Shown here: positions 26,863-38,032 of the stretch, piece after piece
Numbering within the stretch: position 1 is the stretch's first letter
Layout: every line of letters begins with the position of its first letter
Source: Acinetobacter venetianus RAG-1 = CIP 110063
GTDB taxonomy: Bacteria > Pseudomonadota > Gammaproteobacteria > Pseudomonadales > Moraxellaceae
Reading direction: 5' to 3'
NCBI RefSeq assembly: GCF_000368585.1
Contig: NZ_KB849558.1
Location: forward strand, 1,763,043 to 1,827,042
Length of the DNA: 64,000 bases
Translations under genes and position numbers: made by a program
The notes under the pieces: model-generated
Seen by the model: only the letters and a program-made list of their open reading frames with translations
What the model was told of the DNA's origin: nothing
The model's database searches: none

Positions 26863-27441
26863 ATGATGAATACGATAAAATCCAAAGTTCTTATTCTTTG
26901 TAGCTCACTATTTTTAATGACTTATCCAAGTCTAACCGTAGCACAAAGTAACTTATTTTCCTCAAAAAATACCGCGCAGAAAGAATGGGTTGGACAATCC
27001 GCACCTGACTTTAAACTACAGGATCAAAGTGGTAAATGGCATACTTTGAATCAGTATAAAGGTAAATGGATCGTGCTCTATTTTTATCCTAAAGACAACA
27101 CAGCAGGCTGTACACAAGAGGCCAATCAGTTCAAGTCACTCTACCCTCAATTTATAAAATCAAATGCTGTCGTTTTAGGGGTAAGTTTAGATGATGTCGC
27201 TTCACACCAAAAGTTTTCAGAAAAACTTGGCTTGCCATTTCCTATTCTGGCTGATGACAAAGGTGAACTTGCCGGAAAGTTTGGGATTGTAAGAAATTTT
27301 GGGATTGCAAAAATTGCTAAAAGAGAGAGTTTTCTAATTAATCCTCAGGGTGCGATTATGTATCACTACACCAGTGTCAACACACAAACCCATGCGGATC
27401 AGGTACTTAAAGACTTGAAAGACGCTCAAACGAAAAAGTAA
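26863..27441 (+). CDS. Exported one-Cys peroxiredoxin, Bcp/PrxQ type
   Basis: A thiol peroxidase with the peroxidatic Cys in YPKDNTAGCTQEANQF. The resolving Cys that most Bcp proteins carry five residues later is replaced (C-T-Q-E-A-N), and no other Cys remains in the predicted mature chain, so it should work as a one-Cys enzyme needing an external reductant. A signal peptide (KVLILCSSLFLMTYPSLTVAQ) places it in the periplasm. The start is taken at the double ATG 26863/26866 rather than an upstream frame opening at 26827. A bidirectional terminator follows. Confidence 0.85.
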   Translation: MMNTIKSKVLILCSSLFLMTYPSLTVAQSNLFSSKNTAQKEWVGQSAPDFKLQDQSGKWHTLNQYKGKWIVLYFYPKDNTAGCTQEANQFKSLYPQFIKSNAVVLGVSLDDVASHQKFSEKLGLPFPILADDKGELAGKFGIVRNFGIAKIAKRESFLINPQGAIMYHYTSVNTQTHADQVLKDLKDAQTKK

Positions 27442-27455
27442 ATGCGGAAATAAAA

Positions 27456-27480
27456 AACTCAGCACTAAGCTGAGTTTTTT
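27456..27480. terminator. Bidirectional terminator
   Basis: A perfect stem AAACTCAGC / GCTGAGTTT around ACTAA, with A and T runs on the two sides, lies between the convergent peroxiredoxin and bacterioferritin genes. Confidence 0.9.
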
Positions 27481-27495
27481 TATTGATTTAGAATA

Positions 27496-27960
27496 TTAGA
27501 TCTGCGATTGAATATAGTTCTGTAAACCAATTAACTCAATTAAACGTAATTGTTTTTCTAACCAATAAGTATGGTCTTCTTCTGTATCAGAAAGCTGCTG
27601 ACGAAGCATATCACGGCTAATATAATCGCCTTTCTCTTCACAAAGCTTAATTCCTGTCGCCAGTTTCTCACGAACATGATATTCAAGCGCTAAATCAGCT
27701 TTTAAACAGCTTACAACATCGTTTCCAACATTAATGTCTTCACGATTCATATTCGGTTGAGCACCTAAAAACAAAACACGACGAATGATTGCATCAGCAT
27801 GAGAAGCTTCTTCCTGCATCTCATGATCAATACGTTCGTAAATCTTACCTAAGCCCCAATCTTCGTACATTCTTGAATGAATTAAATATTGATCACGAGC
27901 AGCCAACTCACCGCCAATGAGCATATTTAAATAGTCGATGACTTCTGGATTGCCACGCAT
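27496..27960 (-). CDS. bfr: Bacterioferritin subunit lacking the heme-ligand Met
   Basis: A 24-mer iron-storage ferritin subunit of 154 residues. The diiron ferroxidase ligands are all present: E18, E51, H54, E93 and the later E-E-D-H pair. The position of E. coli Bfr Met52, the axial heme ligand between subunits, reads Ala here (EEASHAD). Other residues around it are conserved, so the protein is a true bacterioferritin that should not bind heme by itself. In some bacteria such subunits mix with a Met-containing partner. An AGGAG lies before the ATG. Confidence 0.9.
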   Translation of the reverse strand: MRGNPEVIDYLNMLIGGELAARDQYLIHSRMYEDWGLGKIYERIDHEMQEEASHADAIIRRVLFLGAQPNMNREDINVGNDVVSCLKADLALEYHVREKLATGIKLCEEKGDYISRDMLRQQLSDTEEDHTYWLEKQLRLIELIGLQNYIQSQI

Positions 27961-28313
27961 AATACTTACTCCTATCGAATGCCACTATTATGTGCAAGTT
28001 AAAATATAATTGCAAAGTTAAATTTGTGTAAGTTTATGATTTTTATAAAATTAAAATGAGAAACATACGCATTTACAGTTTTAATTAAGTAAAATTATTG
28101 AAGTAAAATAAGCGCTTGCAAACGAACATCTTGATCCTAAACCCATAATTTATGAAGAAAACGTTTATTTTCATTTTTGTAACCATTCACAATGCTTCTT
28201 ATTTAACCCTTCGTTTTAATCAATAAACTTAAAAAAATGACTGGCCAGCTGTTGTTTCTTTAAGCAAAATTCGCTAAATAAGAGCAATCACAAAAATACA
28301 ATGTGGAAAAGAA
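27961..28313. other. Intergenic region, divergent bfr and SDR genes
   Basis: This 353-base AT-rich region holds the promoters of two divergent genes. I see no coding frame and no strong hairpin. A partial LacI-family-like dyad (AAGCGCTTGCA, 28110-28120) is the only pattern noted. Confidence 0.5.
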
Positions 28314-29369
28314 ATGAATAAAAGCACACCAATCTTGGTCACTGGAGCAACGGGTTATATCGCTGGCTGGATTATTGAACGGCTATTAAATCAAGGATAT
28401 AAGGTGAATGCGACGGTTCGTGATCCATCTAAAACCAATAAAATCCAACATCTTTATGACATCGCCGAGAAGTCATCTGGACAAATCCAATTTTTCAAAG
28501 CAGATTTACTTGATCCAAATTCTTTTGATGATGCAATGCAAGGCTGTGAGGTGGTGATTCATACCGCATCACCTTTCGTTGTGACTAATTATAAAGATGC
28601 GGTAAAAGACATTATTGAGCCTGCAGTCAAAGGTACTGAAAACGTCCTCAATAGTGTCAACCGTACTGAATCCGTTAAACGTGTGGTACTCACTTCAAGC
28701 ATTGCTTCGACCTATGGTGATGCAATTGAAATTCTAGATACTTCAAATAATGAGTTTGATGAAAATGACTGGAATAACACCAGCAACGAAACGCATCAAC
28801 CCTACTCATATTCAAAAGTGGCTGCTGAACGCAAAGCATGGGAGATTGCAGATCAGCAAAGTCGTTGGAGTTTAGTTTGTATTAATCCAGCACTGGTTAT
28901 GGGGCCGTCACTGACCGATGCAAGCCAATCAGGTAGTATTGAAGTATTGCAACAGTTCGGCAATGGTACGACTCTATTCGGTGTGCCGCCAATGTGGAAT
29001 GGCATTGTTGATGTACGAGATGTTGCTGATGCACATGTGAAAGCCGCTTTAGATCCACAAGCCAAAGGCCGCTATATCATCTGTGGTGGAACATTAAGCT
29101 TACTTGAAATGGGTAAAGCATTAACGCAAAAGTTTGGTTATAAATATCCTTTCCCACATTTTACTGTACCAAAAACAGCATTCTCACTGATTGCACCAAT
29201 GCTCGGACATTCTCGTCAGTTTGTAAAACTCAATATGGGCTATCCGATTTACTTTAATGCTGAACGCAGTGTAAATGAGTTGGGAATTCAATACCGCGAT
29301 ATTCGTGAGAGCGTTTGTGAGCATTTTCAGCAATTGCTAGATGATGGGATCGTGAAAAAATATATTTAA
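28314..29369 (+). CDS. NAD(P)-dependent extended short-chain reductase (dihydroflavonol-reductase-like)
   Basis: A Rossmann-fold oxidoreductase of the extended SDR group. The cofactor motif TGATGYIAGWIIERL (residues 8-22) and the catalytic Y-x-x-x-K (YSYSKVAAE, near residue 164) with Ser in VVLTSSIAS are present. The Arg in ATVRDPSK suggests NADPH. The resemblance is to dihydroflavonol 4-reductase and methylglyoxal reductase families, so an aldehyde or ketone is the likely substrate. GGAAAAG precedes the ATG and a strong terminator follows. Confidence 0.85.
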   Translation: MNKSTPILVTGATGYIAGWIIERLLNQGYKVNATVRDPSKTNKIQHLYDIAEKSSGQIQFFKADLLDPNSFDDAMQGCEVVIHTASPFVVTNYKDAVKDIIEPAVKGTENVLNSVNRTESVKRVVLTSSIASTYGDAIEILDTSNNEFDENDWNNTSNETHQPYSYSKVAAERKAWEIADQQSRWSLVCINPALVMGPSLTDASQSGSIEVLQQFGNGTTLFGVPPMWNGIVDVRDVADAHVKAALDPQAKGRYIICGGTLSLLEMGKALTQKFGYKYPFPHFTVPKTAFSLIAPMLGHSRQFVKLNMGYPIYFNAERSVNELGIQYRDIRESVCEHFQQLLDDGIVKKYI

Positions 29370-29375
29370 TAAATG

Positions 29376-29403
29376 AAAAAGGCGGCATTTATGCCGCCTT
29401 TTT
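29376..29403 (+). terminator. Rho-independent terminator
   Basis: AAAAAGGCGGCAT / ATGCCGCCTTTTT, a perfect 13-bp inverted repeat with a TT spacer, six bases after the SDR stop. The symmetry would also serve ligA from the other side. Confidence 0.9.
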
Positions 29404-29440
29404 CATTCTAAACTCCATAGCACAACTCAAGTCATAAAAG

Positions 29441-31468
<2,028 letters not shown>

Positions 31469-31483
31469 TTAAATTTCACCATA

Positions 31484-31506
31484 TAAAAGGGCGGAAAAAC
31501 CGCCCT
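31484..31506 (-). terminator. Weak hairpin between zipA and ligA
   Basis: On the minus strand AGGGCGG / CCGCCCT pair around TTTTT and are followed by TTTTAT. It would stop part of the transcription from zipA into ligA. Confidence 0.55.
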
Positions 31507-31540
31507 ATAACTTTTCACTGAATTTATTATAAAAGATTCA

Positions 31541-32542
31541 TTAAGCTGTTGCTTGATTTGGACGATAATCAATCACATGATGACGCCAATGTTCTTTCAA
31601 CTGCGGTGTAAACTCTAAATTGTTTTCGTCGTAGACCTTACCATCCACTTCACGCGCAATTAAGCCTGCAATACTGGTCATCATGTCATAACCTGTAACC
31701 GCTTTACTATTTGGCAACGCAAGGAAGAACGCTAAGCCTTGTACCTGCTCACCCGATAAAGTTTCTAAATCGAAACCTGCTGGGCCATTATCCGTCATGC
31801 GTAATACAGAGAACATCAAAGCACTTGGTTCATCAGTATTTTCATAGCGATGGAAGCATGACATTTCACCGAAACGTAAGCCATATTTCAACAGTACTTT
31901 TAAGGCTTTATCACCTGACAATGCACGGCGTGGATTCGGATATACATTCAAGGCAATAATCTGTTCAGCGGTTGCTAAAGCACTTTCATCATCATAACGT
32001 TGTTGTTCATGTAAATGTACATCCAAGATATTGCTTTCACCATCAAACTCTTCAATAGCAACAGTTTCAATATTTGGATTTAAACTAAGCTCAGCTTCTG
32101 ATTTTTCTTCGTCTGACTTTTCTGACGTCTCTAAAGTTGCAACTTTATCAACCGCTTCAGCCTCAATTTCGACCTCAGCATTGATTTGTTTTTCTTCAAT
32201 CTGTTCAGCCACAGCTTCAGTTCTTGTTTTTGTATCTTCTTGTTCAGCAACAACATCTACTTTTTCTTCAACAATTACGACAGGCTCAGGAGTTTCTACT
32301 TGTGCTTCTGCTGACTCCACTTTAAAACTTGGTTCTACTCGTGCAGTTGCAGCGGTGACTGCCTCAGTTTGAAGTTGATCACGAACATGGCGCGGGATCA
32401 CTGGCTGCTGACTTTCTGGATTAATATGTAAATCAGCTTCTAGTGACGGCTCAACTGGTTTTGGTTTTCTTAAAATCATCACTAAACCAACGAGCATAAT
32501 CACAACGGCGATAACAATGCCTATTATTGTATTCATTTCCAT
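31541..32542 (-). CDS. zipA: Cell division protein ZipA
   Basis: ZipA anchors FtsZ at the inner membrane. An N-terminal membrane helix (IIGIVIAVVIMLVGLVMIL) is followed by a long acidic Glu/Val/Ala-rich linker to about residue 190 and the C-terminal FtsZ-binding domain (EQIIALNVYPNPRRALSGD onward). The start is the ATG at 32542 with GGAG seven bases upstream, one base after the smc stop; a longer frame lacks a ribosome site and overlaps smc. smc-zipA-ligA is also the order in Pseudomonas. Confidence 0.93.
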   Translation of the reverse strand: MEMNTIIGIVIAVVIMLVGLVMILRKPKPVEPSLEADLHINPESQQPVIPRHVRDQLQTEAVTAATARVEPSFKVESAEAQVETPEPVVIVEEKVDVVAEQEDTKTRTEAVAEQIEEKQINAEVEIEAEAVDKVATLETSEKSDEEKSEAELSLNPNIETVAIEEFDGESNILDVHLHEQQRYDDESALATAEQIIALNVYPNPRRALSGDKALKVLLKYGLRFGEMSCFHRYENTDEPSALMFSVLRMTDNGPAGFDLETLSGEQVQGLAFFLALPNSKAVTGYDMMTSIAGLIAREVDGKVYDENNLEFTPQLKEHWRHHVIDYRPNQATA

Positions 32543-32543
32543 A

Positions 32544-35500
32544 CTAAGACTCCGCAACTAACCCGTATTCTTTTGCCTGTTCTAAATCGACAGTCACTAA
32601 TTTTGATGTGCCTGGCTCTGGCATGGTCACTCCCAGTAAATCAGTTGCCATTGTCATTGCCAATTTATTATGTGTAATGTAAATGAATTGCACTTGTTCA
32701 GAAAGCTCTTTTACCAAATTACAATACCGCTGTACGTTGGCATCATCAAGTGGTGCATCAACTTCATCCAAAACACAGAATGGCGCTGGGTTTAATCTAA
32801 AGATCGCAAAGACCAAAGCCAAAGCCGTTAACGTCTTTTCACCACCTGAAAGCAATGCTAAAGAACTATTCCGCTTGCCGGGTGGACGTGCCATCAACTT
32901 CACGCCAGATTGCCAATCATCTTCAAGGCTTAAAGTCGCTTCACCACCACCAAACACTTTTGGAAATAGCAGTTGTAACTCTTGATTGACTTGATCAAAA
33001 GTGGTCATAAACAACTTACGCGTTTCTTGGTCAATACTCTTCATCGCACCTTTAAGCTGCTCGACGGTATTTTCCAAATCTTGCATTTGGTGACTAAGCT
33101 CATCAAAACGCTGCAAAACCTCCTCATACTCTTGTGAGGCAGCTAAATTTACAGCACCAATTTTTTCAAATTGCTGTTGAGCTTTTTCGAGTTTTTGCTG
33201 ATGTTCTTTAATTTCAATCGAAACATCATTTAAAGCTTCAGTATTTAATTCTTTCAACTGCTCTAAATAGTGTTCTCGATCTGATTTTGCTGCTTGCCAC
33301 GCCAAACGTTTTTGCTCAAGCAATTCACGTACTTGCTCATCTTTCTGTTGTGCTAGATGACGCTGTTCCGTTAATTGTTGTTGCTTCTCTTGTACCTGAT
33401 TCAATTCGAGCTGCCATTCATTCCAATTTTTTTGCAACTTTTCAGTTTGTTGGAACTGCTCTTGGAATTGAGACTCTAAATTTGGTAACTCGAGTTGAAT
33501 TGGATCTACAAATTTCTTCGCCTGTTCAATTTGTTCAATAATTTGTCGATATTGAGTTTTTAGAAATGAAATATCTTTCTCTAATAACTCAATTTGCTGA
33601 TTGGCTTGAGACGTCTGACGGCGCAATGCTTCACGTTGTTGTTGCTGTTGCGTGAGTTGTTGCTGTTGCTCATCCAATTGTTCATTCAAATTTTCGACTT
33701 GAAATTGTAAGGTCTTATAATTCGGCAATACGGCTTCTAATTTCAATGCCAGTGCATGTAGATCAATCTCAAGATCATCACGCTGCATGGCATCTTCCTC
33801 AAGCTGTACATCGAGCTGTTTAAGTTGATCTGCCAATTGTTGCTGTTGTAATACAAAAGCCTGAGCTGTGCTTTGCAATTTAGCAACCTGTACATCTAAC
33901 TGTTGCAGCTCTTTTTGCTTTTGTTTTAGTGTGAGCTGCTGCTGTTGCAGATTTTGTTGCTGTCGCTGTAAATCTTGCTGATATTCTGCAAATTGATTTT
34001 CTAAATCAATTAACTGCGGCTGCTTTTCTTCGAGTTGCTGTTGAATCTCCTCTAAACGGACTTGATGACTCAACATCCCCTGCGCACTTTGGCTGTCTTC
34101 GTCGTAGTGTAAACCAATCACCCAATCTGCACCGACATGATAACCATCTAGCGTTACAATCGATTGAGACTGATGGAGTTCGGCTTGATGATCTAATGCT
34201 ATCGCTAAATCATCTGCAACGGTTACATTTGCCCAAAGTGAAGACTGTGGTGCTTCAATGTAGTCACTCAAACAAGTGAAATTGGCAACTCGAACAGATT
34301 GCTGCTTTGAAGATTTAAGTTGGCGAGCAACTCCTCCCTGAAATGACTGCTCATCATGCAACACTTGCGCTTGTAACCATTTGGCCAAGAACTTTTCAAT
34401 AATAGCAGCATGCATTTTACCTTGCGCAGTTAAACGCAAGCTTTGCATCAATCGAACCACATTTTGATCATGCTTGGGACTTTGCTTTGCGACCAATTGA
34501 TTTAAGTTCTTTTGTTCTGCCAATAAAACCTGAATCTCTGTTTTTAGGTTCTGTACATCGGTCTTATAAATCTGTTGTTGATCTTGCTCTTTCTGAACAT
34601 CCTGCTGTAACTGCTCAATTGCAGTTTCTAATGCAATAATTTCTTGTTGAAGTTGTTGTTGTAATTGCTCAAGCTGTTCCTGCTCATCATCTTGAACTTG
34701 TGCACGAATTTGACTCGCTTGAGTCTGCACAGTTTGCTTTTGCTGTTCAATCCGCAGCACATTTTTGCCTAACTGTTCAATTTGCGCTGCCATCTGCAAC
34801 GTTTTTTGTTGTTGCTGATCGACTTGTGCTTTCAGTTGTTCAAATTGTTGTTGAGCTTGCTTTTGCTGTACCTGAACATCACTTACATTTTGTTCAGCAG
34901 ATTGAGTCTGTTGTTCCAACTCAAGTAATTGCTCATTTTGCTCATCAAATTGAGTGGTTAAGGTTTCAACTTGTAGTTCAGATAACTGTAAACGTTCTTT
35001 GGTTTGTACTTTTTGCTGTTCTAGCTGTACCAAACTACTACTATTTTGCTGAAATAAGCTTTGCTTCTGCTCCAGCGTCATTTTCAATTCAGCTAACTTT
35101 TTCTCTGCTTGTTGCCATTCTAGTTGTAAAGGTGATGACTGCTGAATTAAACGTTGAAATAAAGCACTGGTCGCCTCTAAGTCATGTTCAATCGTACTGG
35201 ACTCAGAACGAACAAGCTTAAAACCCTCGCCAAGTTCCGTCATTTCCACAGTATATTCTTGTTGTAGCTTCTGACTCTGATTTGCCTGAAAAGAAAGAAT
35301 CTCAACTTTTAGCGTTCTGATTTGACCTTCTAAAGTTTTGTATTGAATCGCTGCTTCCGACTGACGCTTGAGTGTTCTCAGTTGGGATTTTAGCTCTGCT
35401 GCAATATCGTCTAGCCGTGCGAGATTTTGTTCAGTGTGTTCTAAGTGTTGTAGCGTTTCACGGCGACGTGCTTGATAACGAGAAACGCCAGCCGCCTCCT

Positions 35501-35993
35501 CAATAAACACTCGCATTTCTTCTGGTTTAGCATCGACAAGACGGTTAATCATGCCCTGCTCAATTACTGCATAAGAACGTGGGCCTAACCCCGTCCCCAA
35601 GAAAATATCGGTAATATCACGACGACGACAACGCGTACCATTTAAGAAGTATTCTGACTTGCCTTCACGAGTCACTTGCCGGCGAACGGCAAGCTCATTA
35701 TAGGCGTTATAAGCACCACCTAACTTGCCATAAGTATTATCAAAGCGAAGCTCTACACTTGCTACACCAACAGGTTTACGCTTGGCTGTCCCCGTAAAAA
35801 TGACATCCTGCATACTGCCGCCACGCAGCTGGCGTGCATTAGACTCGCCCATAACCCAGCGAATCGCATCAATAACATTCGATTTACCGCAACCGTTTGG
35901 CCCAACAACCGCAGTACGGTTTGCCTTAAAATGTAATGTTGTACTATCGGCAAAAGATTTAAAGCCTGAAAGTTTTAAACTGCTTAAACGCAT
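32544..35993 (-). CDS. smc: Chromosome segregation ATPase Smc
   Basis: Smc forms the long-armed dimer that compacts and separates chromosomes with ScpA and ScpB. The 1149 residues show Walker A (GPNGCGKSNV, residues 32-41), two long coiled coils separated by a hinge near residues 510-640, then the ABC signature (LLSGGEKTLTALALVF) and Walker B (FCVLDEVDAPLDDANV). The coiled coils are very rich in Gln. The start has AGGG upstream and lies 11 bases after the GntR-family gene. Confidence 0.96.
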   Translation of the reverse strand: MRLSSLKLSGFKSFADSTTLHFKANRTAVVGPNGCGKSNVIDAIRWVMGESNARQLRGGSMQDVIFTGTAKRKPVGVASVELRFDNTYGKLGGAYNAYNELAVRRQVTREGKSEYFLNGTRCRRRDITDIFLGTGLGPRSYAVIEQGMINRLVDAKPEEMRVFIEEAAGVSRYQARRRETLQHLEHTEQNLARLDDIAAELKSQLRTLKRQSEAAIQYKTLEGQIRTLKVEILSFQANQSQKLQQEYTVEMTELGEGFKLVRSESSTIEHDLEATSALFQRLIQQSSPLQLEWQQAEKKLAELKMTLEQKQSLFQQNSSSLVQLEQQKVQTKERLQLSELQVETLTTQFDEQNEQLLELEQQTQSAEQNVSDVQVQQKQAQQQFEQLKAQVDQQQQKTLQMAAQIEQLGKNVLRIEQQKQTVQTQASQIRAQVQDDEQEQLEQLQQQLQQEIIALETAIEQLQQDVQKEQDQQQIYKTDVQNLKTEIQVLLAEQKNLNQLVAKQSPKHDQNVVRLMQSLRLTAQGKMHAAIIEKFLAKWLQAQVLHDEQSFQGGVARQLKSSKQQSVRVANFTCLSDYIEAPQSSLWANVTVADDLAIALDHQAELHQSQSIVTLDGYHVGADWVIGLHYDEDSQSAQGMLSHQVRLEEIQQQLEEKQPQLIDLENQFAEYQQDLQRQQQNLQQQQLTLKQKQKELQQLDVQVAKLQSTAQAFVLQQQQLADQLKQLDVQLEEDAMQRDDLEIDLHALALKLEAVLPNYKTLQFQVENLNEQLDEQQQQLTQQQQQREALRRQTSQANQQIELLEKDISFLKTQYRQIIEQIEQAKKFVDPIQLELPNLESQFQEQFQQTEKLQKNWNEWQLELNQVQEKQQQLTEQRHLAQQKDEQVRELLEQKRLAWQAAKSDREHYLEQLKELNTEALNDVSIEIKEHQQKLEKAQQQFEKIGAVNLAASQEYEEVLQRFDELSHQMQDLENTVEQLKGAMKSIDQETRKLFMTTFDQVNQELQLLFPKVFGGGEATLSLEDDWQSGVKLMARPPGKRNSSLALLSGGEKTLTALALVFAIFRLNPAPFCVLDEVDAPLDDANVQRYCNLVKELSEQVQFIYITHNKLAMTMATDLLGVTMPEPGTSKLVTVDLEQAKEYGLVAES

Positions 35994-36003
35994 ACTGCCC
36001 TAA

Positions 36004-36699
36004 CTAGCGGCGTGAGCGTCTAGCCCAAGCCAATTCAATCTGTTTCATACGTGTCAGAGATTCCAACACAAGGTTACGCAAGTGTCGACAAAAATCTTCC
36101 ATAAATAAAGCAGCTTGTTGTGATTTTCGGATTAAAATAGCATCAATCACAAGCTTAAACAGGGTAAATGATTCTTGAAGTTCTCGACGAGAAGTATTTA
36201 ACGTTAAAAAATAGCTACGGCGTAACGATGGCAACAGTTCTTTATAGAACTTCATGAGATATGGGTTTGCCACCATTTCATGTTGTTCAGCTAAATATTT
36301 AAAAATCGCATCGTAGAACTTTTCAATATCCCCAGCTCTGACAAACTCCACCAACTGATCAAGAAGAACCTGCAATTGCTCTGCTTCGTTGACTCGCCAA
36401 GTCTCACTAATTCTCTGCACGATATGACCCAACACCATGACATTGGTATCAAATAATGCTTTGACTTGTTGCGCTGACATTTCAGAGACAATTGCACCAC
36501 GACGTGGAAAAATCTCAATCAAATAAGTTCGTTCCAAAATCAACAATGCTTCTCGGACTGAGCCACGGCTTACATCTAACTCTTTAGCGATGCGTAATTC
36601 TTGAATACGCTCTCCTTCGACCAATTCTCCACTAATGATCTGTTCACTTATATATTTTGCAATCTGTTCAGAAAGACTATCAGCCTCATCGAGATTCAT
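36004..36699 (-). CDS. GntR-family transcriptional regulator (FCD/FadR subgroup)
   Basis: A DNA-binding regulator of 231 residues. The winged helix lies near residues 15-70 with ERIQELRIAKELDVSRGSVR and ALLILERTYLIEIFPRRGA, the standard GntR pattern. The helical C-terminal half resembles the FCD ligand domain, though the metal-binding His pattern is not obvious. The ATG at 36699 has GAGGGG just upstream; an ORF start at 36735 has no ribosome site. It heads the gntR-smc-zipA-ligA transcription unit, so it may influence smc, but its real targets are unknown. Confidence 0.83.
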   Translation of the reverse strand: MNLDEADSLSEQIAKYISEQIISGELVEGERIQELRIAKELDVSRGSVREALLILERTYLIEIFPRRGAIVSEMSAQQVKALFDTNVMVLGHIVQRISETWRVNEAEQLQVLLDQLVEFVRAGDIEKFYDAIFKYLAEQHEMVANPYLMKFYKELLPSLRRSYFLTLNTSRRELQESFTLFKLVIDAILIRKSQQAALFMEDFCRHLRNLVLESLTRMKQIELAWARRSRR

Positions 36700-37034
36700 G
36701 ATCCCCTCGCTATCTTTGTTATACGCATTGTCCAATGCTGTTTGCGCTTTTTTGTTTTAACTGATCTCGCCTCATAAATTCTATATCATTGTCTGACAAT
36801 TTTATTGCTTTTTAAGCCAATCGCGATGAAAAAGCATGCTTTTTCTAAAAAAGTTGAACAGAAGCTTTATTTTTCTACGAATAAGATCAAAAAGTTAAGT
36901 CTGTAAAGTCTGATTAACCGAATATCTGAAAGATAGAACCACTCACCAAAATTTTATTGATATAAATCACATAAAATAATATTTTTATTAAAATAAACAC
37001 ATTTTATCTTTACTGAATTATTCAGTTCTTCAAT
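36700..37034. other. Intergenic region, divergent gntR and GTPase cassette
   Basis: About 335 AT-rich bases without a credible gene. It should contain the promoters of the gntR-smc unit and of the two-gene GTPase cassette. I see no strong hairpin or operator. Confidence 0.5.
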
Positions 37035-38018
37035 ATGAGTCTCATCATGGGTGTTCAGCAAGCTGTTAATATTGCAATTTTTGGGATGAGTCTCAGAGTA
37101 TTGAACGAGTTGAAAGAACGCGTTATCAGTGCAGTTCCCAATCATATCCAAGTAAATTGGAGCAATATTGCTGAACCACAACTCGATATTCTGATGATTA
37201 ACCATATCTTTGTGGATTCACCCAATATTCAAAACCTGATTAAAAATAGTAATATCAAAGTATTGAGACTCATCAATAATATAGAAAAAAGCAGTTTGAT
37301 AGAAAATGATATCCTCTATTTACCCATTAATCACATTCATTCACTGCATCATTGGCTCAATGAGAAGCTCTCTGGTGCACCTATGCTTAAAGATCAACCG
37401 CAATTCGATGCTATTGAAAACGCTAAGCCTATTCAACACAAACACATCAAAGATGTATTAGACGAAATTCAGAATCCTAAGAACGGTAAAATACAGATCT
37501 TTAATAATGATGGTTTGCTTGCAATTGCGGACCCTCGCAATGAGTGGTTATGGCAAAGTCCAGATTATCAGTCCAAATCGACCGATCTAAGCCTTAACTA
37601 CACCTATGCGACGCAAAATAACTTATCTTGGATCACGGATTCACAACAACAAGATTTAAAACAATGGCTATGGAATTTAATCTGGTCATCACCTGATTTT
37701 ATTGAGTTGTGCCCTGCATCCACCTCAAGTTTTTATCTCGAAATTTGGCCACAACCAAAAAATAAAATTGATCGCCAAAATATTTTAAGAATGTCTGCTT
37801 GTTTCGCACAAGGAGCACAAATTACAACGGTTGCTACTCAACTCAATCTGTCAGAACAATACGTTAGACTTTTTATTGGCGCATGTTTAGCAACCAACTA
37901 CGGCAAAGTCATTAAAGACCATCAAACGAGTTATCAACCAAAAAAACAACATAACGAGACTGAGCAACACTTTATGAAGAAGCTATTTGGTCGCTTACGT
38001 CATCGTTTGGGTTTTTAA
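37035..38018 (+). CDS. Unrecognised protein paired with a small GTPase, 327 aa
   Basis: I do not know this family. The first 110 residues alternate strands and helices (IAIFGMSLRVLNEL, LDILMINHIFVD, IKVLRLINNIEKS) like a degenerate receiver or flavodoxin-like domain without a clear phospho-acceptor Asp. The C-terminal part from about residue 250 has a helix-turn-helix-like segment (GAQITTVATQLNLSEQYVRL), and the tail is basic. It could be an effector or regulator for the GTPase encoded 14 bases downstream. Two start codons, 37035 and 37047, are possible; neither has a good ribosome site. Confidence 0.6.
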   Translation: MSLIMGVQQAVNIAIFGMSLRVLNELKERVISAVPNHIQVNWSNIAEPQLDILMINHIFVDSPNIQNLIKNSNIKVLRLINNIEKSSLIENDILYLPINHIHSLHHWLNEKLSGAPMLKDQPQFDAIENAKPIQHKHIKDVLDEIQNPKNGKIQIFNNDGLLAIADPRNEWLWQSPDYQSKSTDLSLNYTYATQNNLSWITDSQQQDLKQWLWNLIWSSPDFIELCPASTSSFYLEIWPQPKNKIDRQNILRMSACFAQGAQITTVATQLNLSEQYVRLFIGACLATNYGKVIKDHQTSYQPKKQHNETEQHFMKKLFGRLRHRLGF

Positions 38019-38032
38019 TTAAGGACAAACTT

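Noticed and set aside
28105..28125. LacI-family (cre-like) operator between bfr and the SDR gene
   Set aside because: Only one half and the centre match; no sugar-related gene is nearby.
32031..32372. A Ser/Thr-rich 113-codon frame antisense to zipA
   Set aside because: It is the reverse of the Glu-rich ZipA linker and has no independent support.
34700..35221. A 173-codon frame antisense to smc
   Set aside because: It mirrors the Gln/Leu-rich coiled coil of smc, which often leaves the reverse frame open. No ribosome site or family resemblance.
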